A stretch of DNA of 64,000 nucleotides, from assembly GCA_052390055.1 (NCBI GenBank), contig JBQTHH010000060.1, forward strand, positions 1 to 64,000, read 5' to 3'. Below, piece after piece: positions 8,506 to 19,133 of this stretch. Origin of the DNA: Allorhodoferax sp052390055. Its GTDB lineage: Bacteria > Pseudomonadota > Gammaproteobacteria > Burkholderiales > Burkholderiaceae_C. How positions within the stretch are numbered: the first letter of the stretch is position 1; every line of letters begins with the position of its first letter. A program made the position numbers and the translations under genes. Under the pieces are notes generated by a model. That model did no database searches, was not told the origin of the DNA, and saw only the letters and a list, made by a program, of their open reading frames with translations.

Positions 8506-9399
8506 TCAGTTCAGGGGTGATACGGATGACGGACCTTGCATCCAGCGCTCTACCGCAGCCTGCAGGGCCTGGGGAACACCTGTGCTGTAGTAGCGCACGG
8601 CGTCGGCTGCAGGGGCCTGCTCCTCGGAGGCGGGACGTCGCAGCAGTCGGTGCTGCTCCAACAGGCGCCGGGTCTGGCGCGCGACGGGGGCGCCGGCCTC
8701 CAGGAAACGCACTGCCGAGCCGACATGGCGGTGCAGCACGTCTTCGGCAAAGGGGTAGTGGGTGCAGCCCAGCACGAGCGTGTCGATCTGCCCTTTTTCT
8801 GTGCCAAATGGGCCCATGGCCCGCGTGTACTCTTGCACCAGTGCTTCTATTTCAGGAGCATCAAAGCGCTCGATGGCGCCCGCCAGTCCGTCGCAGGCCT
8901 GTACCACGTAGTCGGCCTGGGTGTGCAGGCTGTGCAGCAGGCGGGCGAATTTGGCGCTTTGGACGGTGCGCTGTGTCGCCATGACACCGACGCGCCCGGT
9001 GGCGCTCAGGGCCGCAGCGGGCTTGATGGCGGGTTCTATGCCCACCAGCGGCAGATCGGGGTGGTGGGTGCGGACTTCGTGGATGGCGGCGGCGGTGGCG
9101 GTGTTGCAGGCCACTACCAGGGTTTTGATGCCCTGCTGCTGGCGCAGCCATTGGGTGAGGCAGCGGGTGCGCTCGGCCACGAAGGCTTCGTCGCGCTCGC
9201 CATAGGGCGCGTGGCCGGAGTCGGCGACGTAGACGAAGCGTTCGTCGGGCAGCTCGGCCAGTAGCGCGCGCAGCACACTCAGGCCGCCCACGCCGCTGTC
9301 AAAGACCCCAATGGGAGCGTTCTGAAGGTCACCACGGTGGGTGGCGACGCTGTCGTGCGCCGGTTCAGGCACCCTGTACGCCAATGCCTTTGAACTCAC
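8506..9399 (-). CDS. murI: Glutamate racemase
   Basis: Up to 297 residues. It supplies D-glutamate for peptidoglycan. The motifs GVFDSGVGGLSV, VACNTATAAA and GCTHYPF carry the catalytic Asp/Ser and both catalytic cysteines. The start is uncertain: GTG 9399 lies 35 nt inside the fumarase gene, while another GTG at 9372 would overlap it by only 8 nt; both leave the catalytic core intact. Overlap with the upstream fumarase gene on the same strand suggests coupled translation. Confidence 0.93.
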   Translation of the reverse strand: MSSKALAYRVPEPAHDSVATHRGDLQNAPIGVFDSGVGGLSVLRALLAELPDERFVYVADSGHAPYGERDEAFVAERTRCLTQWLRQQQGIKTLVVACNTATAAAIHEVRTHHPDLPLVGIEPAIKPAAALSATGRVGVMATQRTVQSAKFARLLHSLHTQADYVVQACDGLAGAIERFDAPEIEALVQEYTRAMGPFGTEKGQIDTLVLGCTHYPFAEDVLHRHVGSAVRFLEAGAPVARQTRRLLEQHRLLRRPASEEQAPAADAVRYYSTGVPQALQAAVERWMQGPSSVSPLN

Positions 9400-10915
9400 C
9401 CGTGGCGATGCGCTTTTGCCATTCGGCGGGCCCGGTGATGTGGGCGCTGGTGCCGCCAGCGTCCACCGCCACGGTCACGGGCATGTCGACCACGTCGAAT
9501 TCGTAGATGGCTTCCATGCCGAGGTCGGCAAAGCCCACCACCTTGGCACCCTTGATGGCCTTGGAGACCAGGTAGGCGGCGCCACCGACGGCCATGAGGT
9601 AGGCGCTCTGGTGCTTTTTGATGGCCTCGATGGCCACCGGGCCGCGCTCGGCCTTGCCGACCATGGCGATCAGGCCGGTGCTGCTCAGCATCATCTCGGT
9701 AAAGCCGTCCATGCGGGTGGCGGTGGTGGGGCCGGCGGGGCCGACGACTTCGTCGCGCACCGGGTCCACGGGGCCGACGTAGTAAATGACGCGGTTGGTG
9801 AAGTCCACCGGCAGCTTCTCACCCTTGGCCAGCATGTCCTGGATGCGCTTGTGCGCGGCGTCGCGCCCGGTGAGCATCTTGCCGTTGAGCAGCAGGGTCT
9901 GCCCCGGCTTCCAGCTGGCGACCTCCTCTTGGGTCAGGGTGTTGAGGTCGACGCGCTTGCTGGTTTCGGTGTTGGGGGTCCAGTCCACCTTGGGCCACAG
10001 GTCCAGGCTGGGCGGGTCCATGTACACCGGGCCGGAGCCGTCCATCACGAAGTGGGCGTGGCGCGTGGCGGCGCAGTTGGGGATCATGGCCACGGGCTTG
10101 CTGGCGGCGTGGGTGGGGTACATCTTGATCTTCACGTCCAGCACCGTGGTCAGGCCTCCCAGGCCTTGCGCGCCGATGCCCAGGGCGTTGACCTTCTCGA
10201 ACAGTTCCAGGCGCAGCTCTTCCACCTGGGAGAGCTTTTCACCCTGGGCGGCCTTGGCCTGGAGTTCGTACATGTCGAGGTCGTCCATCAGGCTTTCCTT
10301 GGCCAGCAGCACGGCTTTTTCGGCCGTGCCGCCGATGCCGATGCCCAGCATGCCGGGCGGACACCAGCCTGCGCCCATGGTGGGAACGGTCTTGAGCACC
10401 CAGTCGACCAGGTTGTCGCTGGGGTTCATCATGACCATCTTGGACTTGTTCTCGCTGCCGCCGCCCTTGGCGGCGACGGTGATGTCGACCGTGTCTCCGG
10501 CCACGATCTCGGTGAAGATCACCGCCGGGGTGTTGTCCTTGGTGTTCTTGCGGGCGAACTGGGGGTCGTTGACGACCGAGGCGCGCAGCATGTTGTCGGG
10601 GTGGTTGTAGCCGCGGCGCACGCCTTCGTTGATGGCGTCTTCCAGGCTGCCGGTAAAGCCCTCCCAGCGCACGTTCATGCCGACCTTGAGGAACACGTTG
10701 ACGATGCCGGTGTCCTGGCAGATCGGGCGGTGCCCAAAAGCGCTCATCTTGCTGTTGGTCAGGATCTGCGCCATGGCGTCCTTGGCCGCGGGGCTTTGCT
10801 CGCGCTCATAGGCACGGGCCAGGTGCTCGATGTAGTCGGCCGGGTGGTAGTAGCTGATGTACTGGAGCGCGGCGGCGATGGACTCGATCAGGTCTTCTTG
10901 GCGGATGGCGGTCAT
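9365..10915 (-). CDS. fumA: Fumarate hydratase, class I (iron-sulfur)
   Basis: 516 residues. It interconverts fumarate and malate in the citric acid cycle using a [4Fe-4S] cluster. Alpha and beta domains are fused in one chain; candidate cluster cysteines are in RPICQDTG (C66), IPNCAATRHAHF and GWCPPGMLG. It is the oxygen-sensitive class, unrelated to the class II fumC. The gene is followed by, and overlaps, murI; the yqhA-like gene lies 26 nt upstream on the same strand. Confidence 0.95.
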   Translation of the reverse strand: MTAIRQEDLIESIAAALQYISYYHPADYIEHLARAYEREQSPAAKDAMAQILTNSKMSAFGHRPICQDTGIVNVFLKVGMNVRWEGFTGSLEDAINEGVRRGYNHPDNMLRASVVNDPQFARKNTKDNTPAVIFTEIVAGDTVDITVAAKGGGSENKSKMVMMNPSDNLVDWVLKTVPTMGAGWCPPGMLGIGIGGTAEKAVLLAKESLMDDLDMYELQAKAAQGEKLSQVEELRLELFEKVNALGIGAQGLGGLTTVLDVKIKMYPTHAASKPVAMIPNCAATRHAHFVMDGSGPVYMDPPSLDLWPKVDWTPNTETSKRVDLNTLTQEEVASWKPGQTLLLNGKMLTGRDAAHKRIQDMLAKGEKLPVDFTNRVIYYVGPVDPVRDEVVGPAGPTTATRMDGFTEMMLSSTGLIAMVGKAERGPVAIEAIKKHQSAYLMAVGGAAYLVSKAIKGAKVVGFADLGMEAIYEFDVVDMPVTVAVDAGGTSAHITGPAEWQKRIATGEFKGIGVQGA

Positions 10916-10941
10916 GATCAGAAGGGCTCGGAGTGGAAAAA

Positions 10942-11550
10942 TCAGTGCTTGTCAGCGCCTGAATGGGACATCAGGCGGTCGGTGTAGGCAATCGCCATGG
11001 CCGATAGCAGGAAGGTGATGTGGATCGCCGTCTGCGCGATGAGCACCTTGTCGTCGTAATTGGCGGCGTTGATGAAGGTCTTGAGCAGGTGGATGGAGCT
11101 GATGCCAATGATGGCGGTGGCCAGCTTGACCTTGAGCACGGTGGCGTTGACGTGGCTGAGCCATTCCGGCTGGTCGGGGTGGCCGTCCAGGTCCATGCGG
11201 CTGACAAAGGTTTCGTACCCGCCCACGATGACCATGATGAGCAGGTTGGAGATCATGACCACGTCGATCAGGCCCAGCACCACGAGCATGATGATGGTCT
11301 CGTTGAGCTTGGTGGTGCCGCCCAGCGCCGTCTCTTTGTAGCCGATGCTGGTCACAAGGGCCTGCAGCGCGTTCTGGCTGCCGAAAGCGGCTTCGAGCAG
11401 GTGGACCAGCTCGACCCAGAAATGGAATACATAGACCGCCTGCGCGGCGATCAGGCCCAGATACAAGGGCAACTGCAGCCAGCGGCTGGCAAAGATGAAG
11501 CTGGGCAAGGGGCGTAGCCGGGCGGATGCGGGGGAGTCAGGTTTCGACAT
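10942..11550 (-). CDS. YqhA/UPF0114 family membrane protein
   Basis: 202 residues, with a start ATG at 11550 chosen over an upstream one at 11568 because it gives the family-like start MSKPDSPASARLRPLPSFIFASRW. At least three hydrophobic segments are visible (about residues 22-45, 75-100 and 140-185). The sequence matches the YqhA-type family, for which no biochemical role is established. It precedes fumA on the same strand, and is divergent from acs. Confidence 0.8.
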   Translation of the reverse strand: MSKPDSPASARLRPLPSFIFASRWLQLPLYLGLIAAQAVYVFHFWVELVHLLEAAFGSQNALQALVTSIGYKETALGGTTKLNETIIMLVVLGLIDVVMISNLLIMVIVGGYETFVSRMDLDGHPDQPEWLSHVNATVLKVKLATAIIGISSIHLLKTFINAANYDDKVLIAQTAIHITFLLSAMAIAYTDRLMSHSGADKH

Positions 11551-11708
11551 GAAAAACAGGGCTTCCAAAAGCTCCCGATTGTAGGGCCCGGCCCTTCGGG
11601 GGCGCTGACGGTTGTCCTGGGCGGGCGCTCCCGCTACAGTCAGTGGCTTGTAAGTGCTGGAGCAGACATTTCCGCCAGTTCCACCCTATCCCTACAGGAG
11701 ACCCATCC

Positions 11709-13703
<1,995 letters not shown>

Positions 13704-13710
13704 GCATAAA

Positions 13711-13739
13711 AAAACCGCTGCAGCGCAGCGGTTTTTTTT
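13711..13739. terminator. Bidirectional intrinsic terminator between acs and the cytochrome c gene
   Basis: AAAACCGCTG (13711-13720), loop CAGCG and CAGCGGTTTT (13726-13735), with an A run on the left and an 8-T run on the right. It sits between two convergent genes and can serve both. Confidence 0.9.
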
Positions 13740-13758
13740 CAGGTGGGCAGGGCCGAAA

Positions 13759-14073
13759 TTACTTCAGGCCCAAGATCCAGGTGACCAATTGCTTGGCTTC
13801 GGCTTCGTTGACCTGCGGGTTGGCGGGCATGGGAGCGGCACCCCAGGCGCCGGAGCCGCCCTTGATGATCTTGGTGGCGAGCGCGGCCGGTGCCTTGGCG
13901 TCGCCCTTGTACTTGGCAGCCACTTCCTTGTATGCCGGCCCGACCAGCTTTTTGTCCACTGCGTGGCACACCAGGCAGTTCTTCTTTTGCGCCAGGGCCT
14001 GGTCAGCGAATGCGGGGGCGCTGGCCAGCACGGCAGTGGTTCCCAGGGCCATCGACAACAGGAGTTTCTTCAT
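13759..14073 (-). CDS. Small class I cytochrome c (c-551/c-552 type)
   Basis: 104 residues, with a cleavable signal peptide (MKKLLLSMALGTTAVLASAPAFA, likely cut after residue 23). The haem motif CLVCH has C33, C36 and H37; the axial Met is in APMPANP near residue 82. The mature form of about 80 residues is a soluble periplasmic electron carrier. It is convergent with acs and divergent from the small Trp-rich gene; no partner oxidase or reductase is adjacent. Confidence 0.93.
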   Translation of the reverse strand: MKKLLLSMALGTTAVLASAPAFADQALAQKKNCLVCHAVDKKLVGPAYKEVAAKYKGDAKAPAALATKIIKGGSGAWGAAPMPANPQVNEAEAKQLVTWILGLK

Positions 14074-14174
14074 AAGAAGCCTTTCAGGGTTGGGTTACAG
14101 TAAAGCAACGTGATTGTATGCATGGCGGTTGACGTTGCTCTTACCGCGTGCACAAGAAAAATTGGAGTCTTTGC

Positions 14175-14420
14175 ATGTTGTTCCTGGCCTTGGGGGTCGT
14201 CCTGCTGGCGATGAAGTACCTGGAAGTGGGGCCGGTGGCGCTGTGGCCCTGGTGGCTGGTGCTGGCCCCCTTTGGCCTGGCCACGGCGTGGTGGGTGTGG
14301 GCCGATAACACCGGCTACACCAAGAAGAAGGCGATGCAGCGCGAAGACGCGAAAAAACAGGCCCGCATCGAAAAACAGAAGGCGGCCATGGGCACGCTGA
14401 GCAACAAGAACAAACGCTGA
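14175..14420 (+). CDS. Small Trp-rich membrane protein (TIGR04438-like)
   Basis: 81 residues. The N-terminal half is hydrophobic and rich in tryptophan (VALWPWWLVLAPFGLATAWWVWAD), suggesting one or two membrane passes; the C-terminal half is charged (KKAMQREDAKKQARIEKQK) and probably cytoplasmic. The ATG at 14175 has GGAG at 14164-14167; an in-frame GTG at 14148 would add nine residues but lacks such a site. Function is unknown; proteins of this type occur in Burkholderiales. lgt begins 12 nt downstream. Confidence 0.8.
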   Translation: MLFLALGVVLLAMKYLEVGPVALWPWWLVLAPFGLATAWWVWADNTGYTKKKAMQREDAKKQARIEKQKAAMGTLSNKNKR

Positions 14421-14432
14421 ACCCTCCTTACC

Positions 14433-15239
14433 ATGCTGATTCACCCTGACATCGATCCGGTCGCCCTGCGACTGGGCCCCTTGGCCGTGCATTGGTACGG
14501 CATCACCTACCTGGTGGCGTTTGGCCTGTTCCTGTGGCTGGGCAAGCTGCGCACCCGGCACGCCGCCTTCAGCGTGCCAGTGGCGGTCAGGCCCTGGCAG
14601 TACCGCGACGTTGAAGACCTGCTGTTCGCGGGGGTGGTCGGGGTGGTGCTGGGCGGGCGCCTGGGCTACTGCCTGTTCTACAAGCCGACCTACTACCTCA
14701 GCCATCCGCTGGAGGTGCTGATGGTCTGGCAAGGCGGCATGAGCTTTCATGGCGGCATGCTGGGCGTGATCGCGGCCATGCTGTGGTACGCCCACCAGCG
14801 CCAGCGCAGCTTTTGGGAGGTGGCCGATTTCGTCGCCCCCTGCGTGCCGACCGGCCTGGCCAGCGGGCGGGTGGGCAATTTCATCAACGGTGAACTCTGG
14901 GGCCGGGTAGCCGACCCCAGCCTGCCCTGGGCCATGGTGTTCCGTGGTGCGGGCGACCTACCACGCCACCCTTCCCAGGTCTACCAGTTCCTGCTCGAAG
15001 GCCTGCTGCTCTTTGTGCTGCTGTGGTGGTACGCCAAACCCGCGCGCAAGCCCGGCATGGTGGCATCGGCCTTTCTGACCGGCTATGGGGTGTTTCGTTT
15101 TGTGGCCGAGTATTTCCGTGAGCCCGACGCGCACCTGGGCCTGCTGGCCCTGGGCCTGAGCATGGGGCAGTGGCTGTGCGTGCCCATGGTCGCCGCTGGC
15201 GCCGCGCTGTGGTGGTGGCAGGGCCGGCGCGCGGCCTGA
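14433..15239 (+). CDS. lgt: Prolipoprotein diacylglyceryl transferase
   Basis: 268 residues, a polytopic inner-membrane protein. It transfers diacylglycerol from phosphatidylglycerol to the lipobox cysteine of prolipoproteins. The conserved HGG stretch (GGMSFHGGMLG) and the Lgt signature region around GRVGNFINGELWGR are present. The 12-nt spacing to the gene upstream suggests cotranscription. The repeat element at 15253-15314 follows its stop. Confidence 0.96.
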   Translation: MLIHPDIDPVALRLGPLAVHWYGITYLVAFGLFLWLGKLRTRHAAFSVPVAVRPWQYRDVEDLLFAGVVGVVLGGRLGYCLFYKPTYYLSHPLEVLMVWQGGMSFHGGMLGVIAAMLWYAHQRQRSFWEVADFVAPCVPTGLASGRVGNFINGELWGRVADPSLPWAMVFRGAGDLPRHPSQVYQFLLEGLLLFVLLWWYAKPARKPGMVASAFLTGYGVFRFVAEYFREPDAHLGLLALGLSMGQWLCVPMVAAGAALWWWQGRRAA

Positions 15240-15252
15240 AGCCTGTTTTTTT

Positions 15253-15314
15253 TACAGCGTTTTTGGCCATTGGCCCGCGTATTCATTGAATCTGTTGCTA
15301 TATTTTTTATAGCA
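15253..15314 (+). repeat. Intergenic repeat element, copy B
   Basis: Core GCCCGCG (15273-15279), exactly 16 nt, then TGCTATATTTTTTATAGCA (15296-15314), a 19-bp near-palindrome. It has the same layout as the copies at 30826, 45585 and (antisense) 49736. The left edge is approximate. It fills most of the lgt to enoyl-CoA hydratase gap. Confidence 0.75.
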
Positions 15315-15355
15315 TTCGCGTATGCCCCGGGCCGGGGTGGAAAGGTGCAGTAAGC

Positions 15356-16123
15356 GTGGCTGGCAGTGTGGAATGGGAGCGGCACGGGCCCTGGGCCTGT
15401 GTGCGGCTGGTGCATGAGGGGCGCATGAACGCGATGTCGCGTGCCATGTGGCGCGCGCTGCGGGGCGTGTTCTTGCAGTTGCAGCAGGAGCCCGGGCTGC
15501 GCTGCGTGGTCGTGCAGGGGGCGGGGGAGCACTTCTGCGCCGGGGGCGACATCAGCGAGTACCCGTCCTTTCGCTTTGAGCCCGAGAGCCTGCGGGCGTT
15601 CCACGAGGACGAGGTTTGGGCCGCACTGCAGTCCATGCTCGATTGCGAGCTGCCCCTGGTGGCCAGCATTGCCGGTAACTGCATGGGGGCCGGGGTGGAG
15701 ATCGCCAGCTGCTGTGACATCCGCCTGGCGGGTCAGAACGCGCGTTTTGGCGCCCCCATCGCACGTCTGGGCTTTCCCATGGCGCCGCGCGAGGCGGCGC
15801 TGGTGGCGCGCGCCGTGGGCGATGGCGTGGCGCGCTCCATGCTGCTGGGCGCCCAGGTGTTCGACGCCGGGCACATGCTGCACACCGGCTTTTTGAGCGC
15901 CTGCGTGGCGAGCGGGCAATTGCAGCACGAAACCGAGGCCCTGGTGCAGCGCCTGCTGCCCCTGGCCGCACAGGCGGCCCGGGCCAACAAGCGCACCCTG
16001 CGTGCCCTGCAGGGCGGCGCCCCGGTGGCGATGAGCGGCCTGGAGCCCTTTGCCTATGCCGACAGTGCCGAGCACCGCGAGGGCATCAGCGCCTTTCTGG
16101 AGAAGCGCCCGCCGCGTTTCTAG
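15356..16123 (+). CDS. Enoyl-CoA hydratase/isomerase (crotonase) family protein
   Basis: 255 residues from GTG 15356. The crotonase fold is recognisable from the first oxyanion-hole region GEHFCAGGDISEY and the second at GNCMGAGVEIASCCDIRLAG. The two usual catalytic glutamates of enoyl-CoA hydratase are not both clearly in place (PMAPREAALVARAVG at the second site), so the exact reaction (hydratase, isomerase or other acyl-CoA chemistry) is not assigned. The adenylate-forming ligase follows 130 nt downstream, and may use related acyl-CoAs. Confidence 0.85.
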   Translation: MAGSVEWERHGPWACVRLVHEGRMNAMSRAMWRALRGVFLQLQQEPGLRCVVVQGAGEHFCAGGDISEYPSFRFEPESLRAFHEDEVWAALQSMLDCELPLVASIAGNCMGAGVEIASCCDIRLAGQNARFGAPIARLGFPMAPREAALVARAVGDGVARSMLLGAQVFDAGHMLHTGFLSACVASGQLQHETEALVQRLLPLAAQAARANKRTLRALQGGAPVAMSGLEPFAYADSAEHREGISAFLEKRPPRF

Positions 16124-16253
16124 CAGTGCGTTCCATCCATGGGCTTGCCAATGAAATCGGTGCATGCGCGTGTCAGGCACGGCGCAAACCGCAGGCAGGC
16201 CCTTTTTTCCTGTCCACTTTCCGCGCGCTGCGTGCGCCGGTCCGGGAGTTGCC

Positions 16254-17855
16254 ATGACACCTGATTCCATCTCCGCCACCGATGCCCAGCAGGCCACCCA
16301 GTGCCGCAATCTGTACGAGGTGCTGCGCCAGGGCTTTCCTGCCGACCGTTCGCTCACCGCCATCCACACCGACCAGGGCCAGCACTACTCCTGGCAAGAC
16401 CTGGAGGACGCCAGCGCCATGCTGGCCAACCTGCTCGAATCGCTGGAGCTGCCCGCGCAATCGCGCATTGCCGTGCAGGTGGAGAAATCGGTCGAAGCCC
16501 TGCTGCTGTACCTGGCCACGCTGCGCGCGGGCCACATTTTCCTGCCCCTGAACACCGCCTACCAGCAAGGGGAGATGGCCTACTTTCTGGAAAACGCGCG
16601 CCCGGCCGTGCTGGTGTGCACCAGCGCGCGCTTTGGCGCCTGGAGCCAACTGGCCTTCCAGCGCGGCACGCAGTACGTCTTCACCCTCGACGAGCAGCGC
16701 AGCGGCAGCCTGCTGGAGCGCGCCGCCCACCACGCCCGCGTCCACACGCCGCGTGCCGTGGGGGCGGACGCGCTGGCGGCCATCATCTACACCAGCGGCA
16801 CCACCGGGCGCAGCAAGGGCGCCATGCTCTCGCACGGCAACCTGGCCAGCAACGCGCGCGTGCTGCAGCACTACTGGGACTGGCAGCGCCCGGGCGCCAC
16901 CAAGGAGCAGGGCGGCGATGTGTTGATCCATGCCCTGCCCATCTTCCATGTGCATGGCCTTTTTGTGGCCGTGCATGGCGCGCTCATCAACGGCAGCGCC
17001 ATGCGCTGGCACGCCCGCTTCGAGCCCCAGGCGGTGTTGGCCGACTTTGCCCACGCCACGGTGTTCATGGGCGTGCCCACCATGTACGTGCGCCTGCTGG
17101 GCTGCGCGGGGCTGGACCGCGCCGCAGCGTCGGGTATGCGCCTGTTCATTTCGGGCTCCGCGCCCATGCTGATCGACACCTTCCAGCGCTGGCAGGAACG
17201 CACCGGCCACACCGTGCTGGAGCGTTACGGCATGAGCGAAACCGCCATGCTCACCTCCAACCCCTGCCGGGCGCGCGACGGGGGGCGCAAAGGCGGCACC
17301 GTGGGGCCCGCGCTGCCCGGGGTGCAACTGCGCATCGGGGGCGAGGACGGCAAGGAACTGCCGGTGGGCGAGGTCGGCGGGATCGAGGTGAAGGGCCCGA
17401 ATGTCTTTCAGGGCTACTGGCAGATGCCGGACAAGACCGCGCAGGAGTTCACGGCCGACGCTTTCTTCAAGACCGGGGATGTGGGCTGGCGTGATGCCGA
17501 TGGCTACGTCACCATCGTCGGGCGCAGCAAGGACCTGCTCATCAGCGGCGGCTACAACGTCTACCCGGCCGAGATCGAGACCTGCATCAACGCCCTGGAG
17601 GGCGTGGCCGAAAGCGCCGTGGTCGGCATCCCCGACGCCGACATGGGCGAGGTGGGCGTGGCCGTGGTCGTGCCGCTGGCCGGGGCGGCGCTGGAGCCGG
17701 CGCGCATACTGGCCCAACTGCAGCAGCAGCTGGCGCGCTTCAAGGTGCCGCGCCAGTGCCACATCGTGGCCGACCTGCCGCGCAACGCCATGGGCAAGGT
17801 GCAGAAGAACCTGCTGCGCGCCCAGTACCAGGGTGCCACGGGCCTGAGCGCATAG
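16254..17855 (+). CDS. AMP-forming acyl-CoA ligase, malonyl-CoA synthetase-like
   Basis: 533 residues from ATG 16254 (GGGAG just upstream); the frame is open to 16164 but without a better start. The ANL-family motifs are YTSGTTGRSKGAM (P-loop), YGMSETAM, GGYNVYPAEIE and the C-terminal catalytic Lys in AMGKVQK. Overall resemblance, including ALPIFHVHGLF and FISGSAPM, is to malonyl/methylmalonyl-CoA synthetases (MatB, ACSF3), but substrate choice cannot be settled by eye; a medium-chain or aryl ligase remains possible. Confidence 0.8.
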   Translation: MTPDSISATDAQQATQCRNLYEVLRQGFPADRSLTAIHTDQGQHYSWQDLEDASAMLANLLESLELPAQSRIAVQVEKSVEALLLYLATLRAGHIFLPLNTAYQQGEMAYFLENARPAVLVCTSARFGAWSQLAFQRGTQYVFTLDEQRSGSLLERAAHHARVHTPRAVGADALAAIIYTSGTTGRSKGAMLSHGNLASNARVLQHYWDWQRPGATKEQGGDVLIHALPIFHVHGLFVAVHGALINGSAMRWHARFEPQAVLADFAHATVFMGVPTMYVRLLGCAGLDRAAASGMRLFISGSAPMLIDTFQRWQERTGHTVLERYGMSETAMLTSNPCRARDGGRKGGTVGPALPGVQLRIGGEDGKELPVGEVGGIEVKGPNVFQGYWQMPDKTAQEFTADAFFKTGDVGWRDADGYVTIVGRSKDLLISGGYNVYPAEIETCINALEGVAESAVVGIPDADMGEVGVAVVVPLAGAALEPARILAQLQQQLARFKVPRQCHIVADLPRNAMGKVQKNLLRAQYQGATGLSA

Positions 17856-17896
17856 CCCAAGCAGTGCATAGCCCAAACGCGGGGGCCCGCGTATGA

Positions 17897-17930
17897 TGGG
17901 CTGGCGCCGGTGTGCGCCGGCGCCAGCCCA
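17897..17930 (+). promoter_or_regulatory. 14-bp perfect hairpin in the leader of the FIST gene
   Basis: TGGGCTGGCGCCGG (17897-17910), loop TGTGCG and the exact complement CCGGCGCCAGCCCA (17917-17930). It ends 10 nt before the AGGAGG ribosome binding site and has no T run, so it is not a standard terminator. It could end the upstream transcript in a factor-assisted way, protect the operon mRNA, or be an operator. Confidence 0.6.
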
Positions 17931-17952
17931 TGAACACAAGAGGAGGTGCTCC

Positions 17953-19095
17953 GTGAAAACTGTGCAGACCGTGGCCCGGCAGGACGCTGTCGATCAGGCC
18001 GATTTCCACCCGTTGCAGGCCATCCATCCCCAGTTGGTGCTGGCGTTCGGTTCGGTCCCGGCCATGCAGGCCGCGGCCCCCTTGCTGGAGCGGGCCTTTC
18101 CGGGTGCCCACCGCATGGGCTGCACCACCGCCGGAGAAATATCGGGCGATGGCGTGAACGACGGCAGCCTGGTGGTGACGGCGGTGCATTTTGACCACAC
18201 CCGCTTGCACCAGAGCGCCACCGTGCTGCGCGACATGGAGGACTCCCACGCGGCCGGGGTGCGCCTGGCGCAGGGCCTGCCCACGCAGGGCCTGCGTGCG
18301 GTGGTGGTGCTGGGGCAGGGGGTGGCCATCAACGGCAGCGCGGTGATCGCCGGCTTGACCGACGTCCTGGGGGCGGGCATGCCCATCACCGGCGGTCTGG
18401 CGGGGGACGGCGGCGCGTTTGCCCGCACCCACGTGCTCGACGACGCGGGGCTGAGCCATGAGCGTGTGGTGGCACTGGGCCTGTACGGTGAGCGCCTGGG
18501 TTTCGCCCACGGCTCGTTCGGCGGCTGGTCGCCCTTTGGGCCGGCGCGCAAGGTCACCCGCTCCCACAGCAACGTCCTGTACGAGCTTGATGGGGAGCCG
18601 GCGCTGACGGTGTACAAGAAATACCTTGGCGAACACGCCAAGGGCCTGCCCGCGTCCGGGCTGCTGTTTCCCTTTGCCATGCTGGGCAGCGACCACAACG
18701 AAATCGGCCTGATCCGCACCATCTTGGGGGTGGACGAGGCGCAGGGCAGCCTGACGCTGGCCGGTGAGATCGACCCGCAGGGCTACCTCAAGCTCATGCA
18801 CGCCAACACCGACGCCCTGGTCGATGGGGCCGAGGCCGCCGCGCAGGCGGCGCGCGACATGCGCAGCGGCGATGGACAAGGCCTGGCGCTGCTGGTCAGC
18901 TGCGTCGGGCGCAAGCTGGTCATGGGCGGGCGTGTGGACGAAGAGGTGGAGGCCGTGGCCAACGTGTTTGGCAGCGGCGCCACCCTGACCGGCTTCTACA
19001 GCTATGGCGAGATCAGCCCCTTTACCAAGGCGGTGGACTGCAAGCTGCACAACCAGACCATGACCATCACCTACATCGGCGAGTCCTGCGCCTGA
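17953..19095 (+). CDS. FIST-domain sensor protein, candidate NosP (nitric-oxide-sensing haem protein)
   Basis: 380 residues from GTG 17953, preceded by AGGAGG at 17941-17946. No signal peptide or membrane segment, so cytosolic. FIST_N covers about residues 25-215 (GCTTAGEISG, GGLAGDGG) and FIST_C about 220-360 (ending GFYSYGEISPF). In Pseudomonas, Vibrio and Legionella, FIST proteins called NosP bind haem and nitric oxide and control a hybrid kinase encoded next door. Here the next gene, 38 nt downstream, is such a kinase. Haem binding is inferred from context only; FIST proteins elsewhere may bind other small ligands. Confidence 0.8.
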   Translation: MKTVQTVARQDAVDQADFHPLQAIHPQLVLAFGSVPAMQAAAPLLERAFPGAHRMGCTTAGEISGDGVNDGSLVVTAVHFDHTRLHQSATVLRDMEDSHAAGVRLAQGLPTQGLRAVVVLGQGVAINGSAVIAGLTDVLGAGMPITGGLAGDGGAFARTHVLDDAGLSHERVVALGLYGERLGFAHGSFGGWSPFGPARKVTRSHSNVLYELDGEPALTVYKKYLGEHAKGLPASGLLFPFAMLGSDHNEIGLIRTILGVDEAQGSLTLAGEIDPQGYLKLMHANTDALVDGAEAAAQAARDMRSGDGQGLALLVSCVGRKLVMGGRVDEEVEAVANVFGSGATLTGFYSYGEISPFTKAVDCKLHNQTMTITYIGESCA

Positions 19096-19133
19096 TGTGC
19101 GGGGCATGCGTTCGCGCTTGAGGAAAACCTTCC

